From Gorsachius magnificus (taxonomy: Eukaryota > Chordata > Aves > Pelecaniformes > Ardeidae), in NCBI GenBank assembly GCA_034008185.1, contig CM067109.1:37356885-37420884 (forward strand): a stretch of DNA of 64,000 nucleotides, in the 5' to 3' direction. A program made the position numbers and the translations under genes. Below, piece after piece: positions 46,073 to 57,954 of the stretch (within the stretch, counting starts at the first letter, position 1; each line of letters opens with the position of its first letter). The notes under the pieces were generated by a model. It worked only from the letters and a program-made list of their open reading frames with translations, was not told the DNA's origin and did not search any database.

Positions 46073-49057
46073 GTGAGCTTTACTCTACTTCCAGGGTTTG
46101 GAAATGGTGAAATTGCTCTTTCCAAATAAGGGAAACAGAATTTTTGATTTAGACAAAATTATGGTATTGGTGTATGCAGAGTGTTTTTTTTTTAAGAAAA
46201 ATGTAATACATTAACAAAATCTAAATAAAAAAACGCAACCCAAACAAACAGAAAAAACACCCAAATCCTTCCTTGACCCCAAATCTCAGAAAATATTGAA
46301 TAAAATCACACCTGCCGTACCTAATAAAGTACTTAGTCTAACAGACTGTGGATAATTAACTTAAAAAGAGATCCACATGGATACTTGTGTAAACAATATA
46401 AACTAATCATCAAGGCATTTATTAATTCCATAATCCTGATGAAATTTCTGAGAATTGGTATAAATTAAGAAATCAAATGAAGAAATTCAGTATAAATAAT
46501 ACCTGAGGTGGCAAGAAGGAAAATGTGGAAAGAAAACAGTATCTATTAAAGAGCTTAAATCACATTTACATCTTCATGAATGGAAAGTGTGTTTCTGTGT
46601 GTATATATATGTATGAGTGCGTGTGTATGTGCATGCACTCGTGCATGCATGCGTAGCTAGGAGAGAGTAGAAGGCAGTTTGTGTTCACTTCCTCAAAAGA
46701 TTTGGATTTGGATTTGAGCTTAGACAAATTTTACAGAATTAGCTCAGAACCAGCCTGTCTCTCAGTCGAGTTGTTGTAGTACAAACAGGCTTCAAATTTT
46801 CTTCCACCAAGAAGTCTAATAAGCACAATTATTAAAATGGAAAATACTTTTCTATTCTGCAGGCTGGGAGGAAGGGGAAGTAGGTTGTTCAAAATAGTTT
46901 TAAGTCACCTGGGCTCATAAACAATCCCAGGGATAAAGAACAAAACCTGACTCTCAAAATAAAATACTGAGTTCTGAGAAACTTCCTATAGAGCAGATTA
47001 ATATGACAATAAATAAATAATTAAATAGATAGGCCAGATACATTTAAAAACCTCAGAACACTGTCCACTTGTAAGGACTCTGGAACATAAAATAGTAAAA
47101 AAATGCAAGTTTCTCTTTCATGTGCATAGTCTCTTTCCAAATGCACACATTAAGGGTAAAAATAAATGAATATACCTGTAGTGCTATGATTCTTAGATCC
47201 CAGCCAAGCTCAGCTGTTTTCCTGAAACATCTTGAAAACCATGCAGAATGATGTTTGTTTTACCATTTAAATCTTGACAAGATTAAAACTTTCAACACTG
47301 AATCTTGATTCTGTAAGTGATAAAGGAAAAAGGAAAGGGTTCGCGCTCACAATCTCTCTGGGACACTTTCCCAGAAGACAGCTACGTGTTAAGTGCTGCT
47401 GAGTTAAATTTCATCTTCATACAGAGCTGGAAATAAAGCCTGTGGTACTTCCTCAGATAACTAACTCCTCAGGGATGAACTTTGTCTGCTTTGCTAAAAT
47501 AGAGAGTCAGGCTAACATAGCCTCTGTGGTGTATAGACCCTGAAGGGGCAGGGACAGACTAGCTGGAGGTAAGGACTAGGGTGACAGACCAAGCCGGTCT
47601 CCTACTTTTGTGCAGAGTTAATACCACACTACGCATTGTTTTTGAAGTATTATTCTACTGTAACCAAGAATTTTTGTGCCCAACGTCTCTGTCCCCTACT
47701 GTGCCCGTCTACCTGCTCTGCTGCCTTTGCTAAAATTATTTCCTGCCAATACTGTCACTAAGCTAACCATCCTCCTTCACACGGTGCTCAGCTATTAAAG
47801 TTAACTCTAGGTAGCCTGAATATTGAACCAAAGATAACATCTATCACAGATGTCTCACAGATGTTACAAGCAAGTACAGTCTGCAGAATACAAGCAAAAT
47901 ATTCCTGGGATAGGTGAGTGGCATCTACCCCAGCTTCTGCACAGCACTGCACAATATATGCTGACTGAGCCAAATCTGGCTCCAGTTTCCAGTGCCAATG
48001 GCTGCTGGGTCCCTCATGTCAGGTTCCAAGATGCGACCTGTGATGGGCAATTTTACAGTAAAGAAATTTGCCCCATAAATGTTTCCTTGAAGTGAAATGA
48101 AATTTCACCAAGGTCACCAACTAGTTATTGTTTCAGCTTCACAATGTAAGTTTAAGTCAACACTGATCTTGGATTGGTTTAGGTGAACTGACTTGTACGT
48201 AAGAGGTTTTGATCTCATTTACATTTTTTTCCTGAAACATTGAGTAAACCTACCAGCTTGAGAAAACACTACATTACATGTAGAGTTAAATTTGTTCCCT
48301 TTTTTGGAGAGCACACAGATGATATTACTAAGATTTGCTTGTATGTTTTTTCTTAGGCAATTTATCCAGGAGCGCAGAATTTATCACCAGAACACAGTGC
48401 AGAGGAAAAATTAGCGTACAATTACAGAAAAGATTTTAGCTTTTTTTTTTTTCTCTTTGTAATATGGAGAACACTTAGACTAAATAAAACAAAATAGAGG
48501 AGCCACCTTGAAAAAAGTCATCATAAGGAAATAGCTCTTTCCCCTCTGCTACCGGTTTCTCCTTGAGAAAAGAAAGTATTAAACCTAAGTTTCCAAACTG
48601 ATACTGAGTTTCAATTGCCCCAGCATTTAAAAAGCACAAATATCACACAACCAGTGTACATTTCTAATAATAATAGATCTAAGACCACAGTATGTGTAGA
48701 TAATTTTGCAATTTCACCAGTAAACATAACTCTTCTACAGCCATTACGGAAGAAGAAACATCTGTTCCCAGCTATAAATCTATCATGTCACCAGTACATC
48801 CCACCAAGAAGACATTACTAGCATATTACTCCAAAAGCCACAGTTACATATTTAAAAACGTTGTGTCCTGCAGAACAGCTGCTGTGTCACCTCAAGTTTG
48901 TTTAAAATAGGACAGTGTGTTAAAGTATACTTATCTTTCTAATTTGTATGGGTTGTATCCTTACACATCTATATGTTTCAAGACAGGAATGCCTATATGG
49001 AAGGATTCATCCTCAGGCATCATAGAATACTAGAAGAAGGTAAACTTTGCTGCCTGT
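46073..49057. other. Unique DNA with a compound microsatellite
   Basis: About 3 kb of AT-rich sequence holding the TG/TA/GCAT repeat at 46.6 kb. A moderate donor (ATAG/GTGAGT near 47911) follows a short segment after CTCACAG, but the reading is not protein-like. Confidence 0.55.
46587..46655. repeat. Compound TG/TA/GCAT microsatellite
   Basis: An alternating purine-pyrimidine stretch: GTGTGTATATATATGTATG, then GTGTGTATGTGCATGCACTC and GTGCATGCATGCG. It is a decayed dinucleotide repeat with self-complementary GCATGC cores. Confidence 0.85.
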
Positions 49058-49062
49058 GTAAT
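49058..49062. repeat. Target site duplication, left copy (GTAAT)
   Basis: The five bases directly before the LTR's TG end are identical to the five directly after its CA end at 49650-49654. This fixes both LTR edges exactly. Confidence 0.93.
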
Positions 49063-49350
49063 TGTCCTGGTTTCAGCTGGGATAGAGTTAATTTTCTTCA
49101 CAGAAGCTAGCATAGTGCTGTGCTTTGGATTTAGTGCTAGAAGAATGTTGATAACACACTGATGTTTTTAGTTGTTGCCAAGTAGTGCTCAGACTGTTCA
49201 AGGACCTTTTGAGCTTCTCCTGCTCGGCCAGGTGCATAACAAGCTGGGAGTACAGCACAGCTAGGACCCAAACTGTCCAAAGAGCTATTCCATACCATAT
49301 AACTTCATGCTCGGGGGGGTTTAGTTGGTCGGTTGCGGGCAGAGTGATCA

Positions 49351-49397
49351 CTGTTCAGGTACTGATTGCTGTTCGGGTACTGATCGCTGCTTGGGAC
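49351..49397 (+). repeat. 18-bp tandem repeat inside the LTR
   Basis: Unit CTGTTCAGGTACTGATTG at 49351-49368 is followed by CTGTTCGGGTACTGATCG at 49369-49386 and a partial third copy, CTGCTTGGGAC. It lies upstream of the TATA-like stretch, where LTR enhancer repeats usually sit. Confidence 0.85.
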
Positions 49398-49510
49398 AGG
49401 CTGGGCATTGGTCGTCGAGTGGTGAGCAATTGCATTGTGCATCATTCGTTTTATATATTCTGTATATTTTGTTATCATTCTCATTATTACTATTATTATT
49501 ATTTTCTCTT

Positions 49511-49516
49511 ATTAAA
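49511..49516 (+). promoter_or_regulatory. LTR polyadenylation signal (ATTAAA)
   Basis: ATTAAA follows a (TTA)n stretch in the solo LTR and precedes a pyrimidine-rich region. It is in the expected place between a TATA-like segment and the LTR 3' end. Confidence 0.6.
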
Positions 49517-49649
49517 CTGTCTTTATCTCAGCCCTCGGCTCTAACCTTTTTCTCCTTCCCGATTCTCTCCCCCATCCCACTGAGGGAGGGGGGGGGAGTG
49601 AGCGAGCGGCTGCGTGGTGCTTAGTTGCCAGCCGGGTTAAACCACTACA

Positions 49650-49654
49650 GTAAT
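49650..49654. repeat. Target site duplication, right copy (GTAAT)
   Basis: Matches 49058-49062 without mismatch. Both ends of the solo LTR are intact and undisturbed. Confidence 0.93.
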
Positions 49655-49671
49655 AGGTTGCACTTACACAG

Positions 49672-50000
49672 AATCACAGAATCACAGAATCACAGAATCA
49701 CAGAATGGCAAGGGTTGGAAGGGACCTCAGGAGATCGTCTAGCCCAGCCCCCCTGCTAAAGCAAGTTCTCCTAGAGCATCTTACACAGGACATTGTCCAG
49801 GTGGGCTTTGAATATCTCCAGAGAAGGACACTCCACAACCCCCCTGGGCAGCCTGTTCCAGTGCTCTGTCAACCTCGAAGTAAAGTTTTTCCTCATATTC
49901 AGCTGAAACAACTTATGCTTCAGTTTGTGCCCATTGCCTCTTGTCCTGTCACTGGGCACCACTGCAAAGAGTCTGGCTCTGTCATCGTGACATCCACCCT
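49672..50000 (-). mobile_element. Short CR1 3' end
   Basis: A 0.33-kb minus-strand CR1. It begins with four or five ACAGAATC units at 49672-49705, followed by GGCAAGGGTTGGAAGGGACC. It includes the last 63 codons of ORF2 (49962-49771: [29 protein letters not shown], ending CKML), closely matching the 43.6-kb copy in wording and 3' UTR. Homology ends near 50000. It lies only about 22 bp from the 3' edge of the solo LTR. Confidence 0.95.
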
Positions 50001-53000
50001 TAGTTAACAGCCACTCCAGTATTCCAATGTTGTTTAATATTACAATGGTTTAATATCATGTTTTGGTCTAACATAGGTTACATTAATGTCTGTATTCTGC
50101 TTCCATGTTGAGGACATTAAGTTTTCCTTTTTAGTTTGTTCTCTGGATGATTTTTAATACAATCTATCCATAAATTCTGAAGGTTGTATGAAAATGCACT
50201 CCAGGTTCTCTACATTATTTTATTCCAAAAATTAAATACAACAATAGAACAAAACCCAGATATTCATCTAGACAGTCCATTATATTTCCTCAAGAAAAAT
50301 GGAGTTAAGAGAAATTTTTGTCTGGTGGGAAGAAGAAAACCAGATAAAATATTACAAAGCCTTATTTCCTGAATTATCTTTTTGTGTCACACAACTTACT
50401 ACATCTGAATAATTTTTATCTCAATCACTGATTAGCTTGGGGAATGCATTAGAAAAATGGTTCTACTATACTTGCTTTATGTGAAATTCTAAAGTGGGTT
50501 TTGTTTAATGCTATATTTAGAGTGGTATTATTATGGGTGTAGGACAACTAGTAATCAGCTTAATTGGTAGCAAAGCAGATTGAGGCTAGATATTAGAAAA
50601 AGCTTTGTAACTGTAAGGGTAATTAATGCCACAAAAGACTACCTAAGGCAGCTGTGTAAAAACACACATTTAATGTTTTCAGAAACAGATTAGGCAAGAA
50701 CCTGTGCATGTGTATCTAATCCTACTTCAGAACAGAGGCTGGCTATATGACCTCTTGAAGTTCTCTTCTGTCTTACATTTCAGTTTCTTACTGCTGCTGA
50801 AACCCAAGAAATGTTCATGGACCAACAGAGGGCTGTTGTTTACAAAACCTTCTGTACACTTTTTTTCCCTTGGATCTATGTTTCTGCATAGTAGGGAATG
50901 AACTAAGATGTTTTCCTTTCCTGCACTCTAGTTTGCAGAAATTGTGACTGAAATTCAGGAGACCTACATGTCTTGCCCTGCTGAAAAGAGTTTATCATCT
51001 CACCAATTCCAACAGCGATGTTAGTGCATGACTGCTAAATTGCCAGAAGATTACAGAAATATGTTCTAGCGTCTATGGTCTGGGTACATCTGTGTCACAT
51101 TTTAAATGACATTTACTTTCAGCTATGGCAATTAGATCTGTGGCTGGTTAACTACTTCTGAAGATGTTTCTGATGTTAGCAGCCATAGAAGTCTGCAATA
51201 TTAGAATGGGCTGTCTCTGGAAACTATTTATCCTAGAAACGTTATTCATAGTTGAAAATACGTCTTCTGTGTTCCACATGCAAAAATAAAAAACTACACA
51301 ATGACTCCATCAGATTGCAAATACAGTCCTTAGCTTGATATTTATTCAAAATGTACAAATGCAATTTTTAAAACTCACAAAAGCATGATGTTTTGATACA
51401 TAAGATCACGGTGAAGCTTCTTTTATCATCCCATATCTCTTTCCTTGGTGCTGTGTATTTGTGAAGGAACCCTATCGGTTTTGAAGCCTCTCAGAAAAAA
51501 GGAAGTGGTAGTATGCAAAAGTTTCAGAGAAATAATGGGGTAATATATGCTTAGTTGATGAATTCAAGGTATCTGAGGCCTGTTGGAGCTCATACATGTG
51601 CAGTGACTTAATTAACTGCATGTAGACTGACCACCTATTTAGCACTGGCAAAGGAGTTGCAACCTGTCCCTGATGGGAGAGTCGCCATGCGTGTGCTATG
51701 TGACACATGTGCCTCTATTTCTAACCAAGACAGAATGACAGCTAAAAGCACATGCTCCTGCAATGTAGAGATCACAGGGTGACACCAATTCATGGTTCAA
51801 CGTATTGTAAATGGTTAGTTAAATATTAATAAAACAATAGTAGTTCCCTGATTTTTTTTTTTCCTTTTTCATATTCAGGGTTCCAAGAAGTTGAACCCAC
51901 AAAACAATCATGTCTTAGAACACAGGAGTGTTTAGCTTTTAGACACTTTGCACCCATTCCAGAAGCAGATGTTGTGCATTCAGATGCCTATAATTCCTTT
52001 ACAATGCATAGACAGTGTCACACACCCAGGAGGAGAGCCTGCTTCCAAGCCAGCGTACTAAGCAGTGACATCTTGGAGCTATCCTCTAGGAACTGCAACC
52101 AGGAGGGCTAGTCCTTAAATATTGCTTCTATGGGGCTTTTGTGCCTTAAACAGAAAGACAAAGGAGACGTTCCACTGCTTGTGAGGCACAGTTTTCTACC
52201 TTTTTTTGAATTCTTTATTTTTCTTTGAAAATCCAAAGATCATTTCTCAGTGGCAGCTATAGGTAGATGAAGATGAAGCTGCCTCTCTGGTCCTTTACTT
52301 GCAGCCAATCTCTGCGAATTTTTCCTGTCCTTTCCATAAAGGCCCCACTCACTGTTAGGAGTATTTATTCAGAAGATCCAAATCCTGTTATCTCCTCAAC
52401 TAGAATGGTTTCAAAATCTTTTCCCCAAAAGTCCTAGCTAGAGTGGGCTCCCAGCTCTTTGTTCGGGTTGAATTGGTAAGCATTAATTGGGTTGCGACCA
52501 TGACCTTACAGTGCTGGGGCTGTCACTGGGAAGAGGCTGGGGTTTCAGTCTCACTGCCAAGAGGTTTCTGACAACTGCTTGAGGTATATTTCGTTGCCTG
52601 TGCTTTTTTTCCCCTTATTGTTGACAAGGTTGCATGGGAGAGGAACACAGTCCAGTACTGGATCAGCTGCATTATGTCATGAAATTGGACAACTGAAGGG
52701 AAGACAACAACCCTCAACAACTAGGTTATTATGAATTCTTGTCAGCCACCAATATACATCACTAACACAGATCAATTAGACTTGGACAGAGCTTCAAGAT
52801 AATAGCCAACAACTCATCATGAGGTTTTTTTCTTATTTCAAAGGATTGGCATAACACACACACCAGTTTCAAATGAAATAGGTCACAGCCAGACAATCTG
52901 GCGTATGGTATGATCAATGTTAGTACAGTCCTTGTAACCACCAAGTGTTCCCCTCCTGGAGCCACTGCACATGCCAAAGTAGTAAGTGCCTAACACTGTT

Positions 53001-54565
53001 GAGAGGAGATATTAATGTCCCTGATTTAATCAGTCATTGATTTCTTCATCAAATGCCTCAACTCTGCTAGTCTTTCCAGCTTAAATTTGCTTTTGCAGTT
53101 TCTGCTTTTCAAAACAGATATGATCTTTTTTGTAATGCAACATCTACTGTTTGGCAGTGTATGAAGCATGGGCCTCTGCACCTGCTTAAACAAAGGATTT
53201 GCAGAGTGGAATAATAACATTCACAGCCTCGTGTCTGGGTCACCGACTGGCATCAGGAACAAAACTGGTTTTGCTCTCTGTACTGAGTATAGTAAAAATA
53301 GAGCTGCAATATGGTCCTGTTTTAATATATACTTTGATGGTGTGATAAGTCCCACAGAAGTTTCCTGTGCTCAGTCATGACAGAAATCCATTCAAAATCT
53401 CCCTTTCACTCTCTCTCTCTTAAAGTAAAGGACTATTCTGACTTATATCAAGGTTAAAAACACCACATCTCCAAAAATTTTTCGGTGCATTCTTCAGAGA
53501 TTTTAGCGATTATTAGAAGTGGTTTTAAGTTTTTCAAGAAATAAGGAAAAATATTAGAGCTGGGGAAGGAAGAAAGGTATCTCCAGTGAATTGTGCCAAA
53601 ATCAGAGCTGCAAAATTCCACTTAACATTTTACTTCCTTCAAAATTGGTAGTTTGACAGATTTTGGTTTGACCCTCTGTTTCCTCCTTAGACGTATGTCC
53701 TCAGAGGTGTTTATACATACATACTGCAGGAGGGTGTACTAGACTCCCAAACAACCACTGAGATAAATATGGCCAGCTCATCTCAAAGAGGAATATCCTA
53801 TTGTGCTAGAAAAGGATGGGAAGAATTTCCAGATTCTCGTCAAAGGAGAGAAGATAATGAATTTGGGAAATGGAGAGAAAGTATTTCAAAGCTCAGCGCA
53901 ACAGCTCACTGGATCAGTCTTCAAAGTGTAAACTGACAAGAGGCTTGACTTACCAGCCAGGGAAAGACTGGTAACACACCTCTGCTTTCAGCAGATGGAG
54001 GAAAACAGTAACACTACTCATCTGTAATTTTTATGCCCGAGTCTGAGGATCATCAGAGAGAGATGTCCACTGCTGAGATGATCTTATATGATCATCACTG
54101 CCATGATGAGCTTACATAAGCTTACTAGGTACAGATGAACTTAAAATCAATTAAGGTATATGTGAGACTGATTCAAACAAAGAAGAAAGTGAAAAACAAA
54201 CAAACAAAAAATAAATCAGACAGAAGAATTACCCTGGGAGGAAAGGTTAACAAAATTAAAATGGCTACCTTGCCTAATGATTAGCTAGAGAGACAATAAT
54301 ACTCATGTACAAATATTTGAAAAGTATTACATGCAGACGAATAGTAGAGATTTGAAGGAATAGAGGGAATAAATGCAATTTATCAAATAAATATGAAGAA
54401 CATATTTGGGCAGGGTATTAGCTTTTTTCATTAAAGCTTAGTCATTTTATGTGTTTTTGTCAGTACCATGCACAGATTTACTAGAGGACAGATAAGAGTG
54501 GTTACAAATCTCTAGGTGAAGCATACACAATCTGTAAGTGGACTACAACTGAGTGGAATAAATTA

Positions 54566-54598
54566 GGGGGGTGGGTGGGTGGGTGTGTGTGTGTGTGT
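54566..54598 (+). repeat. (GGGT)n/(GT)n tract with G-quadruplex motif
   Basis: G6 followed by three TGGG units at 54566-54583 and then (GT)n. Four G-tracts separated by single-base loops form a classic parallel G-quadruplex motif, here joined to a Z-DNA-prone GT repeat. Confidence 0.9.
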
Positions 54599-55147
54599 AG
54601 GTGGAGCAGAGAGACCTTGCATCATGGTCTCTGCAATCCGAACCCCTACTGAAGCAGGTTTTTGCCAGTTATGTGAACAGCCGGTCATCCTGCTTTGTCA
54701 AGGTTCCACAAACAGCAGTTGAAAACATATTTTGGGTTAAACTGAAAACTTAACTTTGTTGCAAGTTTTTATTTTTTAAACATCTATTTCAAATATACTT
54801 GAAACAGATGAACTGTAAAAAAAAGCTTTGCTTTTCGATGGAGGTGATCCATTTTGTTTTGAAAAGATTGAAATAAAGCGTAGAGGGCTTTTTTAGGATT
54901 TTCCTTGCTGACACACCTTGGCAAAAACAACATGCATTTAATGTTTCCATGAACTTGAATCTGCTTTTTTCAGTAAAGGTAGTTTTAGCCAAACAATGTT
55001 GGGGCTTATAAAAAGAAGAACAAAACAGGGCTTTGGTCCACTGGAGGACATGCTTTTTCTCACTGACACCTTACACTGAGCTTCCTCTCTATCAGTGGTA
55101 TCTGGAAGTTTTCTGCCTGCCCTGACGGTGCAGGCCTTGCTGCTTAC

Positions 55148-55295
55148 CTGCAATTCTGGCCTGCAGTTCCACAAAGCCCATAGGCTTTTTATACACTCTG
55201 CCCTTCCTGTATCAGCAAGAAGCACCAGGAAGTAGTGGTTGTTTCCCCACAAGGCAAGGTAAACCCTCCTATGTATTGCAGAAAACAACTGCATT
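55148..55295 (-). CDS. Candidate 148-bp exon, gene unidentified
   Basis: On the minus strand, an excellent acceptor (CATTCTCTTCTTTCCATTTTTCCAG) and an excellent donor (TTGCAG/GTAAGC) enclose 148 bp. Only one frame is open along its whole length. After one base it reads MQLFSAIHRRVYLALWGNNH, then YFLVLLADTGRAECIKSLWA and ends RPELQ at a codon boundary. The segment is hydrophobic and could span a membrane. The paired high-quality splice sites make it one of the better exon candidates here, but coding or non-coding status is open. Confidence 0.28.
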
Positions 55296-55853
55296 CTGGA
55301 AAAATGGAAAGAAGAGAATGACCTAATGGGTTTTTCTATCTCTAATTTCTGTCACTTGCTTCCTACCTGAAGATGAAAGTAAATTGTACTGGAAGCAGCT
55401 GTGATCAAAGAATCTAATAGCAAAGGGTTCTCCACAGGAAGTAGTATTTCTTAAAATGCAGCATACATCGTCATCCCCCCAGTAAAGCCAGATCAAACTA
55501 ATAAATCCAAATCAACAAGGAAAGATCAAAAGAATGTTGAACTCCACGTCAGAAATTGCTGCTTCCGCATAAAAGTCAAGTCATTTCTAGACAAAAACCA
55601 TCAGGTTGCTTAATGTAGATTTTCCAAGTTTTATATGTTACAATGACTTCAATCTCTTAAACTCCGTAACATTTTACCTCTTGAGGTTTTCTTTTTTTTT
55701 GGTGTGAAATTAAAGACCTCTGAAGTAACGCTGAATTAAAGGAGAAGTACTACAAAGATTTCAGTAAATTTAATTAGCAAAGCTGATGATCACCCATCTT
55801 TAAAGAACACGAACGCATCTCAATGCACTGCAATGCATCTTGTTAACAGAAAC

Positions 55854-55884
55854 AAGAAAGTGACTTACGTAAGAAAGTGACTTA
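55854..55884 (+). repeat. Short tandem duplication
   Basis: AAGAAAGTGACTTACGT at 55854-55870 is followed directly by AAGAAAGTGACTTA at 55871-55884. Confidence 0.88.
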
Positions 55885-57829
55885 TACATGACAAGTAGAA
55901 CAAACTGGTTCTTATGACTGAATAGATCATATGAACCAAGACCAATGCTAAAAAAAATATTAGTGCAATTTAGCAGGACATTTCTTCATGCCAGACATAC
56001 TGAATATGCAGGATGTTAGCTCTTCAGTGATACACGTTTTATCAGTAGAAGTAGTAGTAATATTTGCTTGCAGAAATGATTAAATGATTATTTAGTAAAC
56101 TTAGAAACCTTAAATTGCAAACTGCAGAACTGCAGAACAAAATCTTAGTGATTGAGCAGCTATTATTTAAGTGTTTTTACATGTAATAGCCAAGAAGATA
56201 ATGGTTAAAATTACTTTCTTGGCAGATTTCAAAATGTTAAAAACATTAAAGCATGAAGATGTAACGAGGTAGAATAAATGGACCAGTCTTCTTCTCTGTT
56301 AATTGCTTTCATATTGTCCACCATTTCTATTGTTTTCATTTGACAATGCTATAATGTTTAAGTTGGGGTGGAGAAACTGTCTATTGGAAAGTGAGAATAA
56401 AAATAAACAACACATGGAAACTCAAGTTTCAATGAGAAATTACATGCATTTTGAAAGATGGAGCATCTTTCTTCACCTGTAATACCTTGTCTCCGGTGAA
56501 AAGGCAAATATGTTTTAGCGGTCATCCAGAACAAGACTCAATTCACAGATATGTTCCTTCTCTGCATGCACCACAGTAGTAGCAATTAGCAGGAGGAGGG
56601 GAGAAAGGATTGATGAAAATTTGGTGTTAATTAAGGAATTCTCAAAGGAACATGTCCCAAAGCCAAATACACTTTAGGCCAAATCTGTGGTTGTGGCAAC
56701 TTGATATAGATCTATTGAAGTCAGAGACACAATACTAATTGAAACCACTCAAATAGTTGCCTTATGAAGTTAAAGAGAATATCACTAACAATCATAACTA
56801 TAAAATCTCTGAGTCCAAAATAAGATTTATAGCAGTAGATGTGTGAAGGTAAATTTCAAGTGTGGAGCAATTACCGCAGAAGTGAGACCTAGAGTAAACA
56901 TCTGCAGCAAACTGTGTCAGTGTTAAGGACTGAAGGGAATAAAGAAGGGAACAAATCCACATACCTCATCACCATGCATCCCCAGATGAAAATTAGCACC
57001 AGTAGTGTAGATTTTTTTGTCCTTTACATTGACACTACAACAGGCATGCAATGTCTTTATTTCTTATGTTCACTAAAGTGGATGGGGAAGACAGGATGCA
57101 GGAATTGCCACACACATGAGAATATCTGCTTGATAAAGTCATCTGACCCCCCACAAAAAGCAAATAAAAATTACTCCTCCCTTCCCCCAAAACCAGACTA
57201 AAAAAAAAAAAAAGAAAAACATACAGGCATGTTTACCTGAGAAAATAACTTCTACTGAACAGATAATTTTAAGTGAGCTAGATGGAGGCCAAAGAAGGGT
57301 GAAAATGAGAATAAAATGCATCAGGAGTGAAAAACATCTCATACATCTTTATAGCCATCCTACCAAATTTCAGTTTTCCATCAAAAATAGGTCAAAGTCT
57401 GCAAAATCCAACCAAGTCAGAGTATTTCATAAGTTTGCATGACTGTGCATGCAGCACAGTTCCTTTGAGAGATCTGGGGACATTCAGGATACTTCCTTAC
57501 AGAAAAAAGAAATAACATCACTCAGCTATTCATGTAGTTAAGTAGTAAAAGGTGATAATAATACTTTTAGGTATAATGTATAATGATAACTTTTCAGGTA
57601 TATGGGAAAGAATTTTGAATTGCATCCTTCATAACATTCAGCAGTCAGATGACAGAAGTGACCTTTTTTCTACACATAAGATCTACTCATAATGAAACAG
57701 ACATCAAGTAAGTAACAAAAAAACCAGCTATATTTGTGCCAAGAGTTTTCTCTTGTTGTAATAATGTATCATGGAGGAAATCAGAGCTGGCGAGGAAATA
57801 ACAGGCTAAGATTGCAGAGCCAGCCCAGC

Positions 57830-57954
57830 ATTCGAGGTCAGGCTGGACGGGGCTCTGAGCAACCTGACGTAGTTGAAGATGTCTCTGCTTATTGCAGGAG
57901 GGTTGGACTAGATGACCTTTAGAGATTCCTTCCAACCCAAACTATTCTATGATT
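57830..57954 (+). mobile_element. Short CR1 3' end, plus strand
   Basis: About 125 bp of CR1 3' UTR: GAGGTCAGGCTGGACGGGG, CTCTGAGCAACCTGACG, TTGGACTAGATGACCTTTAG, CCTTCCAACCCAAACTATTC and a terminal TCTATGATT. This 3' UTR type differs from the other plus-strand copies and represents another CR1 subfamily. Confidence 0.92.

Larger units (their letters stand above)
49063..49649 (+). mobile_element. Solo LTR of an avian ERV-L type element
   Basis: A 587-bp solo LTR. It starts TGTCCTGGTTTCAGCTGGGA and ends GGTTAAACCACTACA, so it has TG and CA ends. It is flanked by the perfect 5-bp duplication GTAAT at 49058-49062 and 49650-49654. The start sequence and 5-bp duplication fit the abundant avian ERV-L LTRs (from knowledge of the family). 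A TATA-like stretch lies at 49451-49470 and an ATTAAA polyadenylation signal at 49511-49516, supporting plus orientation. No internal proviral sequence is present, so the provirus was lost by recombination between its two LTRs. It contains an internal 18-bp tandem duplication and a G-run near the 3' end. Confidence 0.93.
50001..57829. other. Unique AT-rich DNA, one exon candidate
   Basis: Apart from the minus-strand exon candidate at 55148-55295, the G-quadruplex tract at 54.57 kb and the small duplication at 55.85 kb, nothing gene-like was seen. Confidence 0.6.

Noticed and set aside
49672..49705. Regular short repeats that could suggest an array such as CRISPR
   Set aside because: The units are 8 bp with no spacers and sit at a CR1 3' end, where this microsatellite is expected. 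The same holds for 30756-30787.
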